Assembly: GCA_012837895.1 (NCBI GenBank)
Contig: DUQH01000102.1
Location: 1 to 60,298 of the forward strand
Reading direction: 5' to 3'
From: Candidatus Fermentithermobacillaceae bacterium
GTDB taxonomy: Bacteria > Bacillota > Sulfobacillia > Fermentithermobacillales > Fermentithermobacillaceae
Length of the DNA stretch: 60,298 nt
A program made the position numbers and the translations under genes. Each line of letters starts with the position of its first letter. Positions within the stretch are counted from its first letter, which is position 1. Below are positions 60,243 to 60,298 of this stretch, one piece after another. Below the pieces are notes generated by a model. The model saw nothing but the letters and a program-made list of their open reading frames with translations. It was not told the DNA's origin and ran no database searches.

Positions 60243-60298
60243 AGCAGCACCTCCGCGTGTTGATACAGTTCAGCAATACGTGCCGCTTCCTCGCGCAA
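60239..60298 (-). CDS. C-terminal end of an upstream gene, probably a PadR-type regulator
   Basis: The last 19 codons of a gene enter the window and stop with TGA overlapping the DUF2812 start as ATGA. The tail ends LREEAARIAELYQHAEVLL. Identity as PadR is inferred only from the usual PadR-DUF2812 pairing. Confidence 0.5.
   Translation of the reverse strand: MREEAARIAELYQHAEVLL

Noticed and set aside
1-60298. tRNA, rRNA, CRISPR arrays, insertion sequences or prophage
   Set aside because: No T-loop-type sequence, regularly spaced repeats, transposase or phage genes were seen.

Overview
The window (about 60.3 kb, near-balanced G+C) reads as one chromosomal segment of an anaerobic, Gram-positive-type Bacillota (Firmicutes), probably a clostridial lineage related to Peptococcaceae/Desulfotomaculia or Moorella. 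This is an inference. It rests on the recJ-apt-relA-dtd-MBL-hisS-aspS gene order, strong AGGAGG ribosome-binding sites with frequent GTG/TTG starts, a c-di-AMP riboswitch before a SleB-type cell-wall hydrolase, NiaR (YrxA), an [FeFe] hydrogenase operon and the remnant of an anaerobe-type hybrid-cluster protein. No rRNA, tRNA, CRISPR array, insertion sequence or prophage was seen.

Layout. (1) 0.2-16.9 kb, minus strand: a housekeeping series read from murJ through an S9 peptidase, a DUF559 protein, a LapA-like protein, recJ, apt, relA, dtd, an MBL hydrolase, hisS and aspS to an ECF sigma/anti-sigma pair that ends at a terminator near position 100. (2) 17.1-21.3 kb, plus strand: a three-gene proton-translocating transhydrogenase whose PntB carries three copies of its nucleotide-binding domain. 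(3) 21.6-25.3 kb, plus strand: a two-gene heterodimeric ABC exporter behind a long structured leader. (4) 25.3-38.7 kb, minus strand: a glycosyltransferase/O-antigen-ligase/DUF4330 operon, an HD-hydrolase/phosphoribosyltransferase pair, a large PEGA protein, enoyl-CoA hydratase, flavin reductase, an aldolase-like protein, a lipid kinase, an OGG-type glycosylase and a HAD hydrolase. (5) 38.9-43.5 kb: M20 peptidase and FmdB-like zinc ribbon (plus); a probable niacin ECF S-component with an operator-like palindrome, the SleB hydrolase with its riboswitch, niaR and a TrmH-type methyltransferase (minus). (6) 43.6-53.0 kb, minus strand: an [FeFe]-hydrogenase operon with HydA, a HydB-GltD fusion, HydC, a small ferredoxin, a stand-alone ATPase, a DRTGG-like protein and an ATPase/ferredoxin/hydrogenase-like sensor. 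(7) 53.0-55.7 kb: DUF1538 membrane protein, tandem P-II protein and a small membrane protein. (8) 55.9-60.3 kb: a decaying region with an internally deleted hcp, a VOC fragment, a frameshifted DUF2812 gene, a GDSL hydrolase and an ABC-2 transporter with a YxlE-like protein.

How the genes may work together. The transhydrogenase and hydrogenase operons both handle pyridine-nucleotide redox balance. HydABC of this type couples H2, NAD(H) and ferredoxin, and the GltD-like fusion could add a second, perhaps NADP-linked, site. The three PntB domain III copies all lack the Lys-Arg-Ser motif that holds the NADP 2'-phosphate in classical enzymes. Together these suggest an unusual redox-balancing system and are the most novel part of the window.

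Limits: all assignments come from reading motifs and gene context by eye. No database search, structure prediction or RNA folding was run. Start codons were chosen from visible ribosome-binding sites.
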